Shown: positions 46,489 through 60,700 of the stretch, in pieces
How positions within the stretch are numbered: the first letter of the stretch is position 1
How the letters are laid out: each line of letters begins with the position of its first letter
DNA from: Osmia lignaria lignaria
Taxonomy: Eukaryota > Arthropoda > Insecta > Hymenoptera > Megachilidae
Length of the DNA stretch: 64,000 nt
Direction: 5' to 3'
NCBI RefSeq assembly: GCF_051020975.1
Contig: NW_027478166.1
Coordinates: forward strand, 5,457,501 to 5,521,500
Program-made: the position numbers and the translations under genes
The notes under the pieces: model-generated
The model's database searches: none
What the model was told of the DNA's origin: nothing
What the model saw: only the letters and a program-made list of their open reading frames with translations

Positions 46489-49400
46489 GATCAGATGCGC
46501 AGTTCTCGAGATATATCAAGATATTTAAAAGTTCCGAAGCCGCACCAACATAATAGAGATACAGAAACACCGTGGCCCCTTTCTTTGAGATAACTCTGCA
46601 CTATTGCGAGCTGTAAATGCCACTTCCAGCTTAGCTGTGCAGAAGAAGAACAACAAGAAGAAGAAATATCTCGAAATATATCCGTCAGGCCAGTTCCTTT
46701 GAGCTGAATCTGCAAATCTCTCGGAAACGAAGCGAGCTATGGCAAAATGTTAAGAGACGTTTTTTGTAGAGAATTATGTTTCCTACAATTTATGTTCTAT
46801 GATATTTTTTGATCAGAAGCGTAGTTTTCGAGATATATCGAGATATTTAAAAGTTCCGAAGCCGCACCAACATAATAGAGATATAGAAACACCGTGGCCC
46901 CTTTCTTTGATATAACTCTGCACTATTGCGAGCTGTAAATGGCACTTCCAGCTTAGCTGTGCAGAAGAAGAACAACAAGAAGAAGAAATATCTCGAAATA
47001 TGTCCGTCAGGCCCCTTCCCTTGAGATATATCTGCAAATATCTCGGAAACGAAGCGAGCTATGGCAAAATGTTAAGAGACCTTCTTTGTAGAGAATTATG
47101 TTTCCTACAATTTATGTTCTATGATATTTTTTGATCAGAAGCGTAGTTTTCGAGATATATCGAGATATTTAAAAGTTCCGAAGCCGCACCAACATAATAG
47201 AGATACAGAAACACCGTGGCCCCTTTCTTTGAGATAACTCTGCACTAGTGCGAGCCGCAAATGCCACTTCCAGCTTAGCTGTGCAGAAGAAGAACAACAA
47301 GAAGAAGAAATATCTCGAAATATGTCCGTCAGGCCCCTTCCCTTGAGATAAATATGCAAATATCTCGGAAACGAAGCGAGCTATGGCAAAATGTTAAGAG
47401 ACCTTTTTTGTAGAGAATTAAGTTTCCTACTTTTTATGTTCTATGATATTTTTTGATCAGATGCGTAGTTCTCGAGATATATCAAGATATTTAAAAGTTC
47501 CGAAGCCGCAACCAACATAATAGAGATACAGAAACACCGTGGCCCCTTTCTTTGAGATAACTCTGCACTATTGCGAGCTGTAAATGCCACTTCCAGCTTA
47601 GCTGTGCAGAAGAAGAACAACAAGAAGAAGAAATATCCCGAAATATGTCCGTCAGGCCAGTTCCTTTGAGCTGAATCGGCAAATATCTCGGAAACGAAGC
47701 GAGCTATGGCAAAATGTTAAGAGACGTTTTTTGTAGAGAATTATGTTTCCTACAATTTATGTTCTATGATATTTTTTGATCAGAAGCGTAGTTTTCGAGA
47801 TATATCGAGATATTTAAAAGTTCCGAAGCCGCACCAACATAATAGAGATACAGAAACACCGTGGCCCCTGTCTTTGAGATAACTCTGCACTAGTGCGAGC
47901 CGCGAATGTCACTTCCAGCTTAGCTGTGCAGAAGAAGAACAACAAGAAGAAGAAATATCTCGAAATATGTCCGTCAGGCCCCTTCCCTTGAGATAAATCT
48001 GCAAATATCTCGGAAACGAAGCGAGCTATGGCAAAATGTTAAGAGACCTTTTTTGTAGAGAATTAGGTTTCCTACTTTTTATCTTCTATGATATTTTTTG
48101 ATCAGATGCGTAGTTCTCGAGATATATCAAGATATTTAAAAGTTCCGAAGCCGCACCAACATAATAGAGATACAGAAACACCGTGGCCCCTCTCTTTGAG
48201 ATAACTCTGCACTATTGCGAGCTGGAAATGCCACTTCCAGCTTAGCTGTGCAGAAGAAGAACAACAAGAAGAAGAAATATCTCGAAATATGTCCGTCAGG
48301 CCCCTTCCCTTGAGATATATCTGCAAATATCTCGGAAACGAAGCGAGCTATGGCAAAATGTTTAGAGACCTTCTTTGTAGAGAATTATGTTTCCTACAAT
48401 TTATGTTCTATGATATTTTTTGATCAGAAGCGTAGTTTTCGAGATATATCGAGATATTTAAAAGTTCCGAAGCCGCACCAACATAATAGAGATACAGAAA
48501 CACCGTGGCCCCTTTCTTTGAGATAACTCTGCACTAGTGCGAGCCGCAAATGCCACTTCCAGCTTAGCTGTGCAGAAGAAGAACAACAAGAAGAAGAAAT
48601 ATCTCGAAATATGTCCGTCAGGCCCCTTCCCTTGAGATAAATATGCAAATATCTCGGAAACGAAGCGAGCTATGGCAAAATGTTAAGAGACCTTTTTTGT
48701 AGAGAATTAAGTTTCCTACTTTTTATGTTCTATGATATTTTTTGATCAGATGCGTAGTTCTCGAGATATATCAAGATATTTAAAAGTTCCGAAGCCGCAA
48801 CCAACATAATAGAGATACAGAAACACCGTGGCCCCTTTCTTTGAGATAACTCTGCACTAGTGCGAGCCGCAAATGCCACTTCCAGCTTAGCTGTGCAGAA
48901 GAAGAACAACAAGAAGAAGAAATATCTCGAAATATGTCCGTCAGGCCCCTTCCCTTGAGATAAATATGCAAATATCTCGGAAACGAAGCGAGCTATGGCA
49001 AAATGTTAAGAGACCTTTTTTGTAGAGAATTAAGTTTCCTACTTTTTATGTTCTATGATATTTTTTGATCAGATGCGTAGTTCTCGAGATATATCAAGAT
49101 ATTTAAAAGTTCCGAAGCCGCAACCAACATAATAGAGATACAGAAACACCGTGGCCCCTTTCTTTGAGATAACTCTGCACTATTGCGAGCTGTAAATGCC
49201 ACTACCAGCTTAGCTGTGCAGAAGAAGAACAACAAGAAGAAGAAATATCTCGAAATATGTCCGTCAGGCCAGTTCCTTTGAGCTGAATCTGCAAATATCT
49301 CGGAAACGAAGCGAGCTATGGCAAAATGTTAAGAGACCTTTTTTTGTAGAGAATTAGGTTTCCTACTTTTTATCTTCTATGATATTTTTTGATCAGATGC

Positions 49401-50356
49401 GTAGTTCTCGAGATATATCAAGATATTTAAAAGTTCCGAAGCCGCACCAACATAATAGAGATACAGAAACACCGTGGCCCCTCTCTTTGAGATAACTCTG
49501 CACTATTGCGAGCTGGAAATGCCACTTCCAGTTTAGCTGTGCAGAAGAAGAACAACAAGAAGAAGAAATATCTCGAAATATGTCCGTTAGGCCCCTTCCC
49601 TTGAGATAAATGTGCAAATATCTCGGAAACGAAGCGAGCTATGGCAAAATGTTAAGAGACCTTTTTTGTAGAGAATTAAGTTTCCTACTTTTTATGTTCT
49701 ATGATATTTTTTGATCAGATGCGTAGTTCTCGAGATATATCAAGATATTTAAAAGTTCCGAAGCCGCACCAACATAATAGAGATACAGAAACACCGTGGC
49801 CCGTTTCTTTGAGATAACTCTGCACTATTGCGAGCTGCAAATGCCACTTCCAGCTTAGCTGTGCAGAAGAAGAACAACAAGAAGAAGAAATATCGCGAAA
49901 TATGTCCGTCAGGCCCCTTCCCTTGAGATAAATCTGCAAATATCTCGGAAACGAAGAGAGCTATGGCAAAATGTTAAGAGACCTTTTTTGTAGAGAATTA
50001 AGTTTCCTACTTTTTATGCTCTATGATATTTTTTGATCAGATGCGTAGTTCTCGAGATATATCAAGATATTTAAAAGTTCCGAAGCCGCACCAACATAAT
50101 AGAGATACAGAATCACCGTTGTCCCTTTCTTTGAGATAACTCTGCACTATTGCGAGCTGCAAATGCCACTTCCAGCTTAGCTGTGCAGAAGAAGAACAAC
50201 AAGAAGAAGAAATATCTCGAAATATGTCCGTCAGGCCCCTTCCCTTGAGATAAATCTGCAAATATCTCGGAAACGAAGAGAGCTATGGCAAAATGTTAAG
50301 AGACCTTTTTTGTAGAGAATTATGTGTCCTACAATTTATGTTCTATGATATTTTTT
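46489..50356. repeat. 12-monomer segment with a duplication at about 1,289 bp
   Basis: Monomers start at 46489, 46811, 47133, 47455, 47778, 48100, 48422, 48744, 49067, 49391, 49713 and 50035. Monomers 47133+47455 correspond to 48422+48744, sharing AATATGCAAATA at the end of the first and the 1-bp insertion GCAACCAAC in the second. Monomer 49067 is a further copy with the insertion and is 324 bp, because it also has a T7 tract at 49339-49345. Monomers 48100 and 49391 share AATTAGG and TTTATCTTC just upstream. Confidence 0.82.
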
Positions 50357-51322
50357 GATCAGAAGCGTAGTTTTCGAGATATATCGAGATATTTAAAAGT
50401 TCCGAAGCCGCACCAACATAATAGAGATACAGAAACACCGTGGCCCCTTTCTTTGAGATAACTCTGCACTAGTGCGAGCCGCAAATGCCACTTCCAGCTT
50501 AGCTGTGCAGAAGAAGAACAACAAGAAGAAGAAATATCTCGAAATATGTCCGTCATGCCCCTTCCCTTGAGATAAATCTGCAAATATCTCGGAAACGAAG
50601 CGAGGTATGGCAAAACGTTAAGAGACCTTTTTGGTAGAGAATTAAGTTTCCTACTTTTTATGTTGTATGATATTTTTTGATCAGATGCGTAGTTCTCGAG
50701 ATATATCAAGATATTTAAAAGTTCCGAAGCCGCACAAACATAATAGAGATACAGAAATACCGTGGCCCCTTTCTTTGAGATAACTCTGCACTATTGCGAG
50801 CTGCAAATGCCACTTCCAGCTTAGCTGTGCAGAAGAAGAACAACAAGAAGAAGAAATATCTCGAAATATGTCCGTCAGGCCCCTTCCCTTGAGATAAATC
50901 TGCAAATATCTCGGAAACGAAGAGGGCTATGGCAAAATGTTAAGAGACCTTTTTTGTAGAGAATTAAGTTTCCTACAATTTATGTTCTATGATATTTTTT
51001 GATCAGAAGCGTAGTTTTCGAGATATATCGAGATATTTAAAAGTTCCGAAGCCGCACCAACATAATAGAGATACAGAAACACCGTGGCCCCTTTCTTTGA
51101 GATAACTCTGCACTAGTGCGAGCCGCAAATGCCACTTCCAGCTTAGCTGTGCAGAAGAAGAACAACAAGAAGAAGAAATATCTCGAAATATGTCCGTCAT
51201 GCCCCTTCCCTTGAGATAAATCTGCAAATATCTCGGAAACGAAGCGAGCTATGGCAAAATGTTAAGAGACCTTTTTTGTAGAGAATAATGTTTCCTACAA
51301 TTTACGTTCTATGATATTTTTT
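50357..51322. repeat. Alternating B-A-B satellite triplet
   Basis: Monomers start at 50357 (B), 50679 (A) and 51001 (B). The B monomers carry GTCATGCCCC, the A monomer carries GCACAAACATA, and AGAGGGCTATG or GGTAGAG marks lie at the junctions. The same alternating pair recurs at 53577-55186, about 3.2 kb further on. Confidence 0.82.
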
Positions 51323-53576
51323 GATCAGAAGCGTAGTTTTCGAGATATATCGAGATATTTAAAAGTTCCGAAGGCGCACCAACATAATAGAGATACAGAA
51401 ACACCGTGGCCCCTTTCTTTGAGATAACTCTGCACTATTGCGACCTACAAATGCCACTTCCAGCTTAGCTGTGCAGAAGAAGAACAACAAGGAGAAGAAA
51501 TATCTCGAAATATGTCCGTCAGGCCCCTTCCCTTGGGATATATCTGCAAATATCTCGGAAACGAAGCGAGCTATGACAAAATGTTGAGAGACCTTTTTTG
51601 TAGCCAATTAAGTTTCCTACTTTTTATGTTCTATGATATTTTTTGATCAGATGCGTAGTTCTCGAGATATATCAAGATATTTAAAAGTTCCGAAGCCGCA
51701 CCAACATAATAGAGATACAGAAACACCGTGGCCCCTTTCTTTGAGATAACGCTGCACTAGTGGGAGCCGCAAATGCCACTTCCAGCTTAGCTGTGCAGAA
51801 GAAGAACAACAAGAAGAAGAAATATCTCGAAATATGTCCGTCAGGCCCCTTCCCTTGAGATAAATCTGCAAATATCTCGGAAACGAAGTGAGCTATGGCA
51901 AAATGTTAAGAGACCTTTTTTGTAGAGAATTAAGTTTCCTACTTTTTATGTTCTATGATATTTTTTGATCAGATGCGTAGTTCTCGAGATATATCAAGAT
52001 ATTTAAAAGTTCCGAAGCCGCACCAACATAATAGAGATACAGAAACACCGTGGCCCCTTTCTTTGAGATAACTCTGCACTAGTGCGAGCCGCAAATGCCA
52101 CTTCCAGCTTAGCTGTGCAGAAGAAGAACAACAAGAAGAAGAAATATCTCGAAATATGTCCGTCAGGCCCCTTCCCTTGAGATAAATCTGCAAATATCTC
52201 GGAAACGAAGCGAGCTATGGCAAAATGTTAGGAGACCTTTCTTGTAGAGAATTAAGTTTCCTACTTTTTATGTAGTATGATATTTTTTGATAAGATGCGT
52301 AGTTCTCGAGATATATCAAGATATTTAAAAGTTCCGAAGCCGCACCAACATAACAGAGATACAGAAACACCGTGGCCCCTTTCTTTGAGATAACTCTGCA
52401 CTATTGCGCGCTGCAAATGCCACTTCCAGCTTAACTGTGCAGAAGAAGAACAACATGAAGAAGAAATATCTCGAAATATGTCCGTCAGGCCCCTTCCCTT
52501 GAGATAAATCTGCAAATATCTCGGAAACGAAGCGAGCTATGGCAAAATGTTAAGAGACCTTTTTTGTAGAGAATAATGTTTCCTACAATTTACGTTCTAT
52601 GATATTTTTTGATCAGAAGCGTAGTTTTCGAGATATATCGAGATATTTAAAAGTTCCGAAGGCGCACCAACATAATAGAGATACAGAAACACCGTGGCCC
52701 CTTTCTTTGAGATAACTCTGCACTATTGCGACCTACAAATGCCACTTCCAGCTTAGCTGTGCAGAAGAAGAACAACAAGAAGAAGAAATATCTCGAAATA
52801 TGTCCGTCAGGCCCCTTCCCTTGGGATATATCTGCAAATATCTCGGAAACGAAGCGAGCTATGGCAAAATGTTAAGAGACCTTTTTTGTAGAGAATTAAG
52901 TTTCCTACTTTTTATGTTCTATCATATTTTTTGATCAGATGCGTAGTTCTCGAGATATATCAAGATATTTAAAAGTTCCGAAGCCGCACCAACATAATAG
53001 AGATACAGAAACACCGTGGCCCCTTTCTTTGAGATAACGCTGCACTAGTGCGAGCCGCAAATGCCACTTCCAGCTTAGCTGTGCAGAAGAAGAACAACAA
53101 GAAGAAGAAATATCTCGAAATATGTCCGTCAGGCCCCTTCCCTTGAGATAAATCTGCAAATATCTCGGAAACGAAGCGAGCTATGGCAAAATGTTAAGAG
53201 ACCTTTTTTGTAGAGAATTAAGTTTCCTACTTTTTATGTTCTATGATATTTTTTGATCAGATGCGTAGTTCTCGAGATATATCAAGATATTTGAAAGTTC
53301 CGAAGCCGCACCAACATAATAGAGATACAGAAACACCGTGGCCCCTTTCTTTGAGATAACTCTGCACTAGTGCGAGCCGCAAATGCCACTTCCAGCTTAG
53401 CTGTGCAGAAGAACAACAACAAGAAGAAGAAATATCTCGAAATATGTCCGTCAGGCCCCTTCCCTTGAGATAAATCTGCAAATATCTCGGAAACGAAGCG
53501 AGCTATGGCAAAATGTTAAGAGACCTTTCTTGTAGAGAATTAAGTTTCCTACAATTTATGTTCTATGTTATTTTTT
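51323..53576. repeat. 7-monomer segment introducing the GGCGCACC-type monomer
   Basis: Monomers start at 51323, 51645, 51967, 52289, 52611, 52933 and 53255. Monomers 51323 and 52611 belong to a distinctive type with GAAGGCGCACC, GCGACCTAC and CTTGGGATATATC, preceded by AATAATGTTTCC. Monomer 52289 has GATAAGATG (GATC lost), ATAACAGAG, GCGCGCTGC and ACATGAAG. The order GCGCGCTGC-type then GGCGCACC-type recurs five more times to the right, at 55509, 56797, 58085, 59695 and 61305. Confidence 0.83.
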
Positions 53577-55186
53577 GATCAGAAGCGTAGTTTTCGAGAT
53601 ATATCGAGATATTTAAAAGTTCCGAAGCCGCACCAACATAATAGAGATACAGAAACACCGTGGCCCCTTTCTTTGAGATAACTCTGCACTAGTGCGAGCC
53701 GCAAATGCCACTTCCAGCTTAGCTGTGCAGAAGAAGAACAACAAGAAGAAGAAATATCTCGAAATATGTCCGTCATGCCCCTTCCCTTGAGATAAATCTG
53801 CAAATATCTCGGAAACGAAGCGAGCTATGGCAAAACGTTAAGAGACCTTTTTGGTAGAGAATTAAGTTTCCTACTTTTTATGTTGTATGATATTTTCTGA
53901 TCAGATGCGTAGTTCTCGAGATATATCAAGATATTTAAAAGTTCCGAAGCCGCACAAACATAATAGAGATACAGAAACACCGTGGCCCCTTTCTTTGAGA
54001 TAACTCTGCACTATTGCGAGCTGCAAATGCCACTTCCAGCTTAGCTGTGCAGAAGAAGAACAACAAGAAGAAGAAATATCTCGAAATATGTCCGTCAGGC
54101 CCCTTCCCTTGAGATAAATCTGCAAATATCTCGGAAACGAAGAGGGCTATGGCAAAATGTTAAGAGACGTTTTTTGTAGAGAATTAAGTTTCCTACAATT
54201 TATGTTCTATGATATTTTTTGATCAGAAGCGTAGTTTTCGAGATATATCGAGATATTTAAAAGTTCCGAAGCCGCACCAACATAATAGAGATACAGAAAC
54301 ACCGTGGCCCCTTTCTTTGAGATAACTCTGCACTAGTGCGAGCCGCAAATGCCACTTCCAGCTTAGCTGTGCAGAAGAAGAACAACAAGAAGAAGAAATA
54401 TCTCGAAATATGTCCGTCATGCCCCTTCCCTTGAGATAAATCTGCAAATATCTCGGAAACGAAGCGAGCTATGGCAAAACGTTAAGAGACCTTTTTGGTA
54501 GAGAATTAAGTTTCCTACTTTTTATGTTGTATGATATTTTTTGATCAGATGCGTAGTTCTCGAGATATATCAAGATATTTAAAAGTTCCGAAGCCGCACA
54601 AACATAATAGAGATACAGAAACACCGTGGCCCCTTTCTTTGAGATAACTCTGCACTATTGCGAGCTGCAAATGCCACTTCCAGCTTAGCTGTGCAGAAGA
54701 AGAACAACAAGAAGAAGAAATATCTCGAAATATGTCCGTCAGGCCCCTTCCCTTGAGATAAATCTGCAAATATCTCGGAAACGAAGAGGGCTATGGCAAA
54801 ATGTTAAGAGACCTTTTTTGTAGAGAATTAAGTTTCCTACAATTTATGTTCTATGATATTTTTTGATCAGAAGCGTAGTTTTCGAGATATATCGAGATAT
54901 TTAAAAGTTCCGAAGCCGCACCAACATAATAGAGATACAGAAACACCGTGGCGCCTTTCTTTGAGATAACTCTGCACTAGTGCGAGCCGCAAATGCCACT
55001 TCCAGCTTAGCTGTGCAGAAGAAGAACAACAAGAAGAAGAAATATCTCGAAATATGTCCGTCATGCCCCTTCCCTTGAGATAAATCTGCAAATATCTCGG
55101 AAACGAAGCAAGCTATGGCAAAATGTTAAGAGACCTTTTTTGTAGAGAATTAAGTTTCCTACTTTTCATGTTGTATGATATTTTTT
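53577..55186. repeat. Alternating 644-bp B-A dimers (B A B A B)
   Basis: Monomers start at 53577 (B), 53899 (A), 54221 (B), 54543 (A) and 54865 (B). B monomers carry GTCATGCCCC and are followed by AAAACGTTAAG and TTTTTGGTAGAG in the first two cases; A monomers carry GCACAAACATA and AGAGGGCTATG. This is a clean two-monomer HOR, with the last B monomer starting a third copy. Confidence 0.87.
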
Positions 55187-57762
55187 GATCAGATGCGTAG
55201 TTCTCGAGATATATCAAGATATTTAAAAGTTCCGAAGCCGCACCAACATAATAGAGATACAGAAACACCGTGGCCCCTTTCTTTGAGATAACGCTGCACT
55301 AGTGCGAGCCGCAAATGCCACTTCCAGCTTAGCTGTGCAGAAGAAGAACAACAAGAAGAAGAAATATCTCGAAATATGTCCGTCAGGCCCCTTCCCTTGA
55401 GATAAATCTGCAAATATCTCGGAAACGAAGCGAGCGATGGCAAAATGTTAAGAGACCTTTTTTGTAGAGAATTAAGTTTCCTACTTTTTATGTTCTATGA
55501 TATTTTTTGATCAGATGCGTAGTTCTCGAGATATATCAAGATATTTAAAAGTTCCGAAGCCGCACCAACATAACAGAGATACAGAAACACCGTGGCCCCT
55601 TTCTTTGAGATAACTCTGCACTATTGCGCGCTGCAAATGCCACTTCCAGCTTAGCTGTGCAGAAGAAGAACAACATGAAGAAGAAATATCTCGAAATATG
55701 TCCGTCAGGCCCCTTCCCTTGAGATAAATCTGCAAATATCTCGGAAACGAAGCGAGCTATGGCAAAATGTTAAGAGACCTTTTTTGTAGAGAATAATGTT
55801 TCCTACAATTTACGTTCTATGATATTTTTTGATCAGAAGCGTAGTTTTCGAGATATATCGAGATATTTAAAAGTTCCGAAGGCGCACCAACATAATAGAG
55901 ATACAGAAACACCGTGGCCCCTTTCTTTGAGATAACTCTGCACTATTGCGACCTACAAATGCCACTTCCAGCTTAGCTGTGCAGAAGAAGAACAACAAGG
56001 AGAAGAAATATCTCGAAATATGTCCGTCAGGCCCCTTCCCTTGGGATATATCTGCAAATATCTCGGAAACGAAGCGAGCTATGACAAAATGTTAAGAGAC
56101 CTTTTTTGTAGAGAATTAAGTTTCCTACTTTTTATGTTCTATGATATTTTTTGATCAGATGCGTAGTTCTCGAGATATATCAAGATATTTAAAAGTTCCG
56201 AAGCCGCACCAACATAATAGAGATACAGAAACACCGTGGCCCCTTTCTTTGAGATAACTCTGCACTAGTGCGAGCCGCAAATGCCACTTCCAGCTTAGCT
56301 GTGCAGAAGAAGAACAACAAGAAGAAGAAATATCTCGAAATATGTCCGTCAGGCCCCTTCCCTTGAGATAAATCTGCAAATATCTCGGAAACGAAGTGAG
56401 CTATGGCAAAATGTTAAGAGACCTTTTTTGTAGAGAATTAAGTTTCCTACTTTTCATGTTCTATGATATTTTTTGATCAGATGCGTAGTTCTCGAGATAT
56501 ATCAAGATATTTAAAAGTTCCGAAGCCGCACCAACATAATAGAGATACAGAAACACCGTGGCCCCTTTCTTTGAGATAACGCTGCACTAGTGCGAGCCGC
56601 AAATGCCACTTCCAGCTTAGCTGTGCAGAAGAAGAACAACAAGAAGAAGAAATATCTCGAAATATGTCCGTCAGGCCCCTTCCCTTGAGATAAATCTGCA
56701 AATATCTCGGAAACGAAGCGAGCGATGGCAAAATGTTAAGAGACCTTTTTTGTAGAGAATTAAGTTTCCTACTTTTTATGTTCTATGATATTTTTTGATC
56801 AGATGCGTAGTTCTCGAGATATATCAAGATATTTAAAAGTTCCGAAGCCGCACCAACATAACAGAGATACAGAAACACCGTGGCCCCTTTCTTTGAGATA
56901 ACTCTGCACTATTGCGCGCTGCAAATGCCACTTCCAGCTTAGCTGTGCAGAAGAAGAACAACATGAAGAAGAAATATCTCGAAATATGTCCGTCAGGCCC
57001 CTTCCCTTGAGATAAATCTGCAAATATCTCGGAAACGAAGCGAGCTATGGCAAAATGTTAAGAGACCTTTTTTGTAGAGAATAATGTTTCCTACAATTTA
57101 CGTTCTATGATATTTTTTGATCAGAAGCGTAGTTTTCGAGATATATCGAGATATTTAAAAGTTCCGAAGGCGCACCAACATAATAGAGATACAGAAACAC
57201 CGTGGCCCCTTTCTTTGAGATAACTCTGCACTATTGCGACCTACAAATGCCACTTCCAGCTTAGCTGTGCAGAAGAAGAACAACAAGGAGAAGAAATATC
57301 TCGAAATATGTCCGTCAGGCCCCTTCCCTTGGGATATATCTGCAAATATCTCGGAAACGAAGCGAGCTATGACAAAATGTTAAGAGACCTTTTTTGTAGA
57401 GAATTAAGTTTCCTACTTTTTATGTTCTATGATATTTTTTGATCAGATGCGTAGTTCTCGAGATATATCAAGATATTTAAAAGTTCCGAAGCCGCACCAA
57501 CATAATAGAGATACAGAAACACCGTGGCCCCTTTCTTTGAGATAACTCTGCACTAGTGCGAGCCGCAAATGCCACTTCCAGCTTAGCTGTGCAGAAGAAG
57601 AACAACAAGAAGAAGAAATATCTCGAAATATGTCCGTCAGGCCCCTTCCCTTGAGATAAATCTGCAAATATCTCGGAAACGAAGTGAGCTATGGCAAAAT
57701 GTTAAGAGACCTTTTTTGTAGAGAATTAAGTTTCCTACTTTTTATGTTCTATGATATTTTTT
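55187..57762. repeat. Tandem 1,288-bp tetramer HOR, two copies
   Basis: Copy 1 monomers start at 55187, 55509, 55831 and 56153; copy 2 at 56475, 56797, 57119 and 57441. Slot 1 has AACGCTGCAC and GCGAGCGATGG; slot 2 has ATAACAGAG, GCGCGCTGC and ACATGAAG; slot 3 has GGCGCACC, GACCTAC, AAGGAGAAG and CTATGACAAA; slot 4 has CTAGTGCGAGCCGC and GAAGTGAGC. The period is exactly four monomers with no indel. Confidence 0.9.
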
Positions 57763-60700
57763 GATCAGATGCGTAGTTCTCGAGATATATCAAGATATTT
57801 AAAAGTTCCGAAGCCGCACCAACATAATAGAGATACAGAAACACCGTGGCCCCTTTCTTTGAGATAACTCTGCACTAGTGCGAGCCGCAAATGCCACTTG
57901 CAGCTTAGCTGTGCAGAAGAAGAACAACAAGAAGAAGAAATATCTCGAAATATGTCCGTCAGGCCCCTTCCCTTGAGATAAATCTGCAAATATCTCGGAA
58001 ACGAAGCGAGCTATGGCAAAATGTTAAGAGACCTTTCTTGTAGAGAATTAAGTTTCCTACTTTTTATGTAGTACGATATTTTTTGATAAGATGCGTAGTT
58101 CTCGAGATATATCAAGATATTTAAAAGTTCCGAAGCCGCACCAACATAACAGAGATACAGAAACACCGTGGCCCCTTTCTTTGAGATAACTCTGCACTAT
58201 TGCGCGCTGCAAATGCCACTTCCAGCTTAGCTGTGCAGAAGAAGAACAACATGAAGAAGAAATATCTCGAAATATGTCCGTCAGGCCCCTTCCCTTGAGA
58301 TAAATCTGCAAATATCTCGGAAACGAAGCGAGCTATGGCAAAATGTTAAGAGACCTTTTTTGTAGAGAATAATGTTTCCTACAATTTAGGTTCTATGATA
58401 TTTTTTGATCAGAAGCGTAGTTTTCGAGATATATCGAGATATTTAAAAGTTCCGAAGGCGCACCAACATAATAGAGATACAGAAACACCGTGGCCCCTTT
58501 CTTTGAGATAACTCTGCACTATTGCGACCTACAAATGCCACTTCCAGCTTAGCTGTGCAGAAGAAGAACAACAAGAAGAAGAAATATCTCGAAATATGTC
58601 CGTCAGGCCCCTTCCCTTGGGATATATCTGCAAATATCTCGGAAACGAAGCGAGCTATGGCAAAATGTTAAGAGAACTTTTTTGTAGAGAATTAAGTTTC
58701 CTACTTTTTATGTTCTATGATATTTTTTGATCAGATGCGTAGTTCTCGAGATATATCAAGATATTTAAAAGTTCCGAAGCCGCACCAACATAATAGAGAT
58801 ACAGAAACACCGTGGCCCCTTTCTTTGAGATAACTCTGCACTAGTGCGAGCCGCAAATGCCACTTCCAGCTTAGCTGTGCAGAAGAAGAACAACAAGAAG
58901 AAAAAATATCTCGAAATATGTCCGTCAGGCCCCTTCCCTTGAGATAAATCTGCAAATATCTCGGAAACGAAGCGAGCTATGGCAAAATGTTAAGAGACCT
59001 TTCTTGTAGAGAATTAAGTTTCCTACTTTTTATGTAGTATGATATTTTTTGATAAGATGCGTAGTTCTCGAGATATATCAAGATATTTAAAAGTTCCGAA
59101 GCCGCACCAACATAATAGAGATACAGAAACACCGTGGCCCCTTTCTTTGAGATAACGCTGCACTAGTGCGAGCCGCAAATGCCACTTCCAGCTTAGCTGT
59201 GCAGAAGAAGAACAACAAGAAGAAGAAATATCTCGAAATATGTCCGTCAGGCCCCTTCCCTTGAGATAAATCTGCAAATATCTCGGAAACGAAGCGAGCT
59301 ATGGCAAAATGTTAAGAGACCTTTTTTGTAGAGAATTAAGTTTCCTACTTTTTATGTTCTATGATATTTTTTGATCAGATGCGTAGTTCTCGAGATATAT
59401 CAAGATATTTAAAAGTTCCGAAGCCGCACCAACATAATAGAGATACAGAAACACCGTGGCCCCTTTCTTTGAGATAACTCTGCACTAGTGCGAGCCGCAA
59501 ATGCCACTTCCAGCTTAGCTGTGCAGAAGAAGAACAACAAGAAGAAGAAATATCTCGAAATATGTCCGTCAGGCCCCTTCCCTTGAGATAAATCTGCAAA
59601 TATCTCGGAAACGAAGCGAGCTATGGCAAAATGTTAAGAGACCTTTCTTGTAGAGAATTAAGTTTCCTACTTTTTATGTAGTATGATATTTTTTGATAAG
59701 ATGCGTAGTTCTCGAGATATATCAAGATATTTAAAAGTTCCGAAGCCGCACCAACATAACAGAGATACAGAAACACCGTGGCCCCTTTCTTTGAGATAAC
59801 TCTGCACTATTGCGCGCTGCAAATGCCACTTCCAGCTTAGCTGTGCAGAACAGGAACAACATGAAGAAGAAATATCTCGAAATATGTCCGTCAGGCCCCT
59901 TCCCTTGAGATAAATCTGCAAATATCTCGGAAACGAAGCGAGCTATGGCAAAATGTTAAGAGACCTTTTTTGTAGAGAATAATGTTTCCTACAATTTACG
60001 TTCTATGATATTTTTTGATCAGAAGCGTAGTTTTCGAGATATATCGAGATATTTAAAAGTTCCGAAGGCGCACCAACATAATAGAGATACAGAAACACCG
60101 TGGCCCCTTTCTTTGAGATAACTCTGCACTATTGCGACCTACAAATGCCACTTCCAGCTTAGCTGTGCAGAAGAAGAACAACAAGAAGAAGAAATATCTC
60201 GAAATATGTCCGTCAGGCTCCTTCCCTTGGGATATATCTGCAAATATCTCGGAAACGAAGCGAGCTATGGCAAAATGTTAAGAGACCTTTTTTGTAGAGA
60301 ATTAAGTTTCCTACTTTTTATGTTCTATGATATTTTTTGATCAGATGCGTAGTTCTCGAGATATATCAAGATATTTAAAAGTTCCGAAGCCGCACCAACA
60401 TAATAGAGATACAGAAACACCGTGGCCCCTTTCTTTGAGATAACGCTGCACTAGTGCGAGCCGCAAATGCCACTTCCAGCTTAGCTGTGCAGAAGAAGAA
60501 CAACAAGAAGAAGAAATATCTCGAAATATGTCCGTCAGGCCCCTTCCCTTGAGATAAATCTGCAAATATCTCGGAAACGAAGCGAGCTATGGCAAAATGT
60601 TAAGAGACCTTTTTTGTAGAGAATTAAGTTTCCTACTTTTTATGTTCTATGATATTTTTTGATCAGATGCGTAGTTCTCGAGATATATCAAGATATTTAA

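Noticed and set aside
50359..50709. A 116-codon minus-strand open frame
   Set aside because: It is the ordinary satellite frame extended because CGAGGTATGG removes the upstream TAG. The sequence has the same composition as its neighbours and no recognisable domain.
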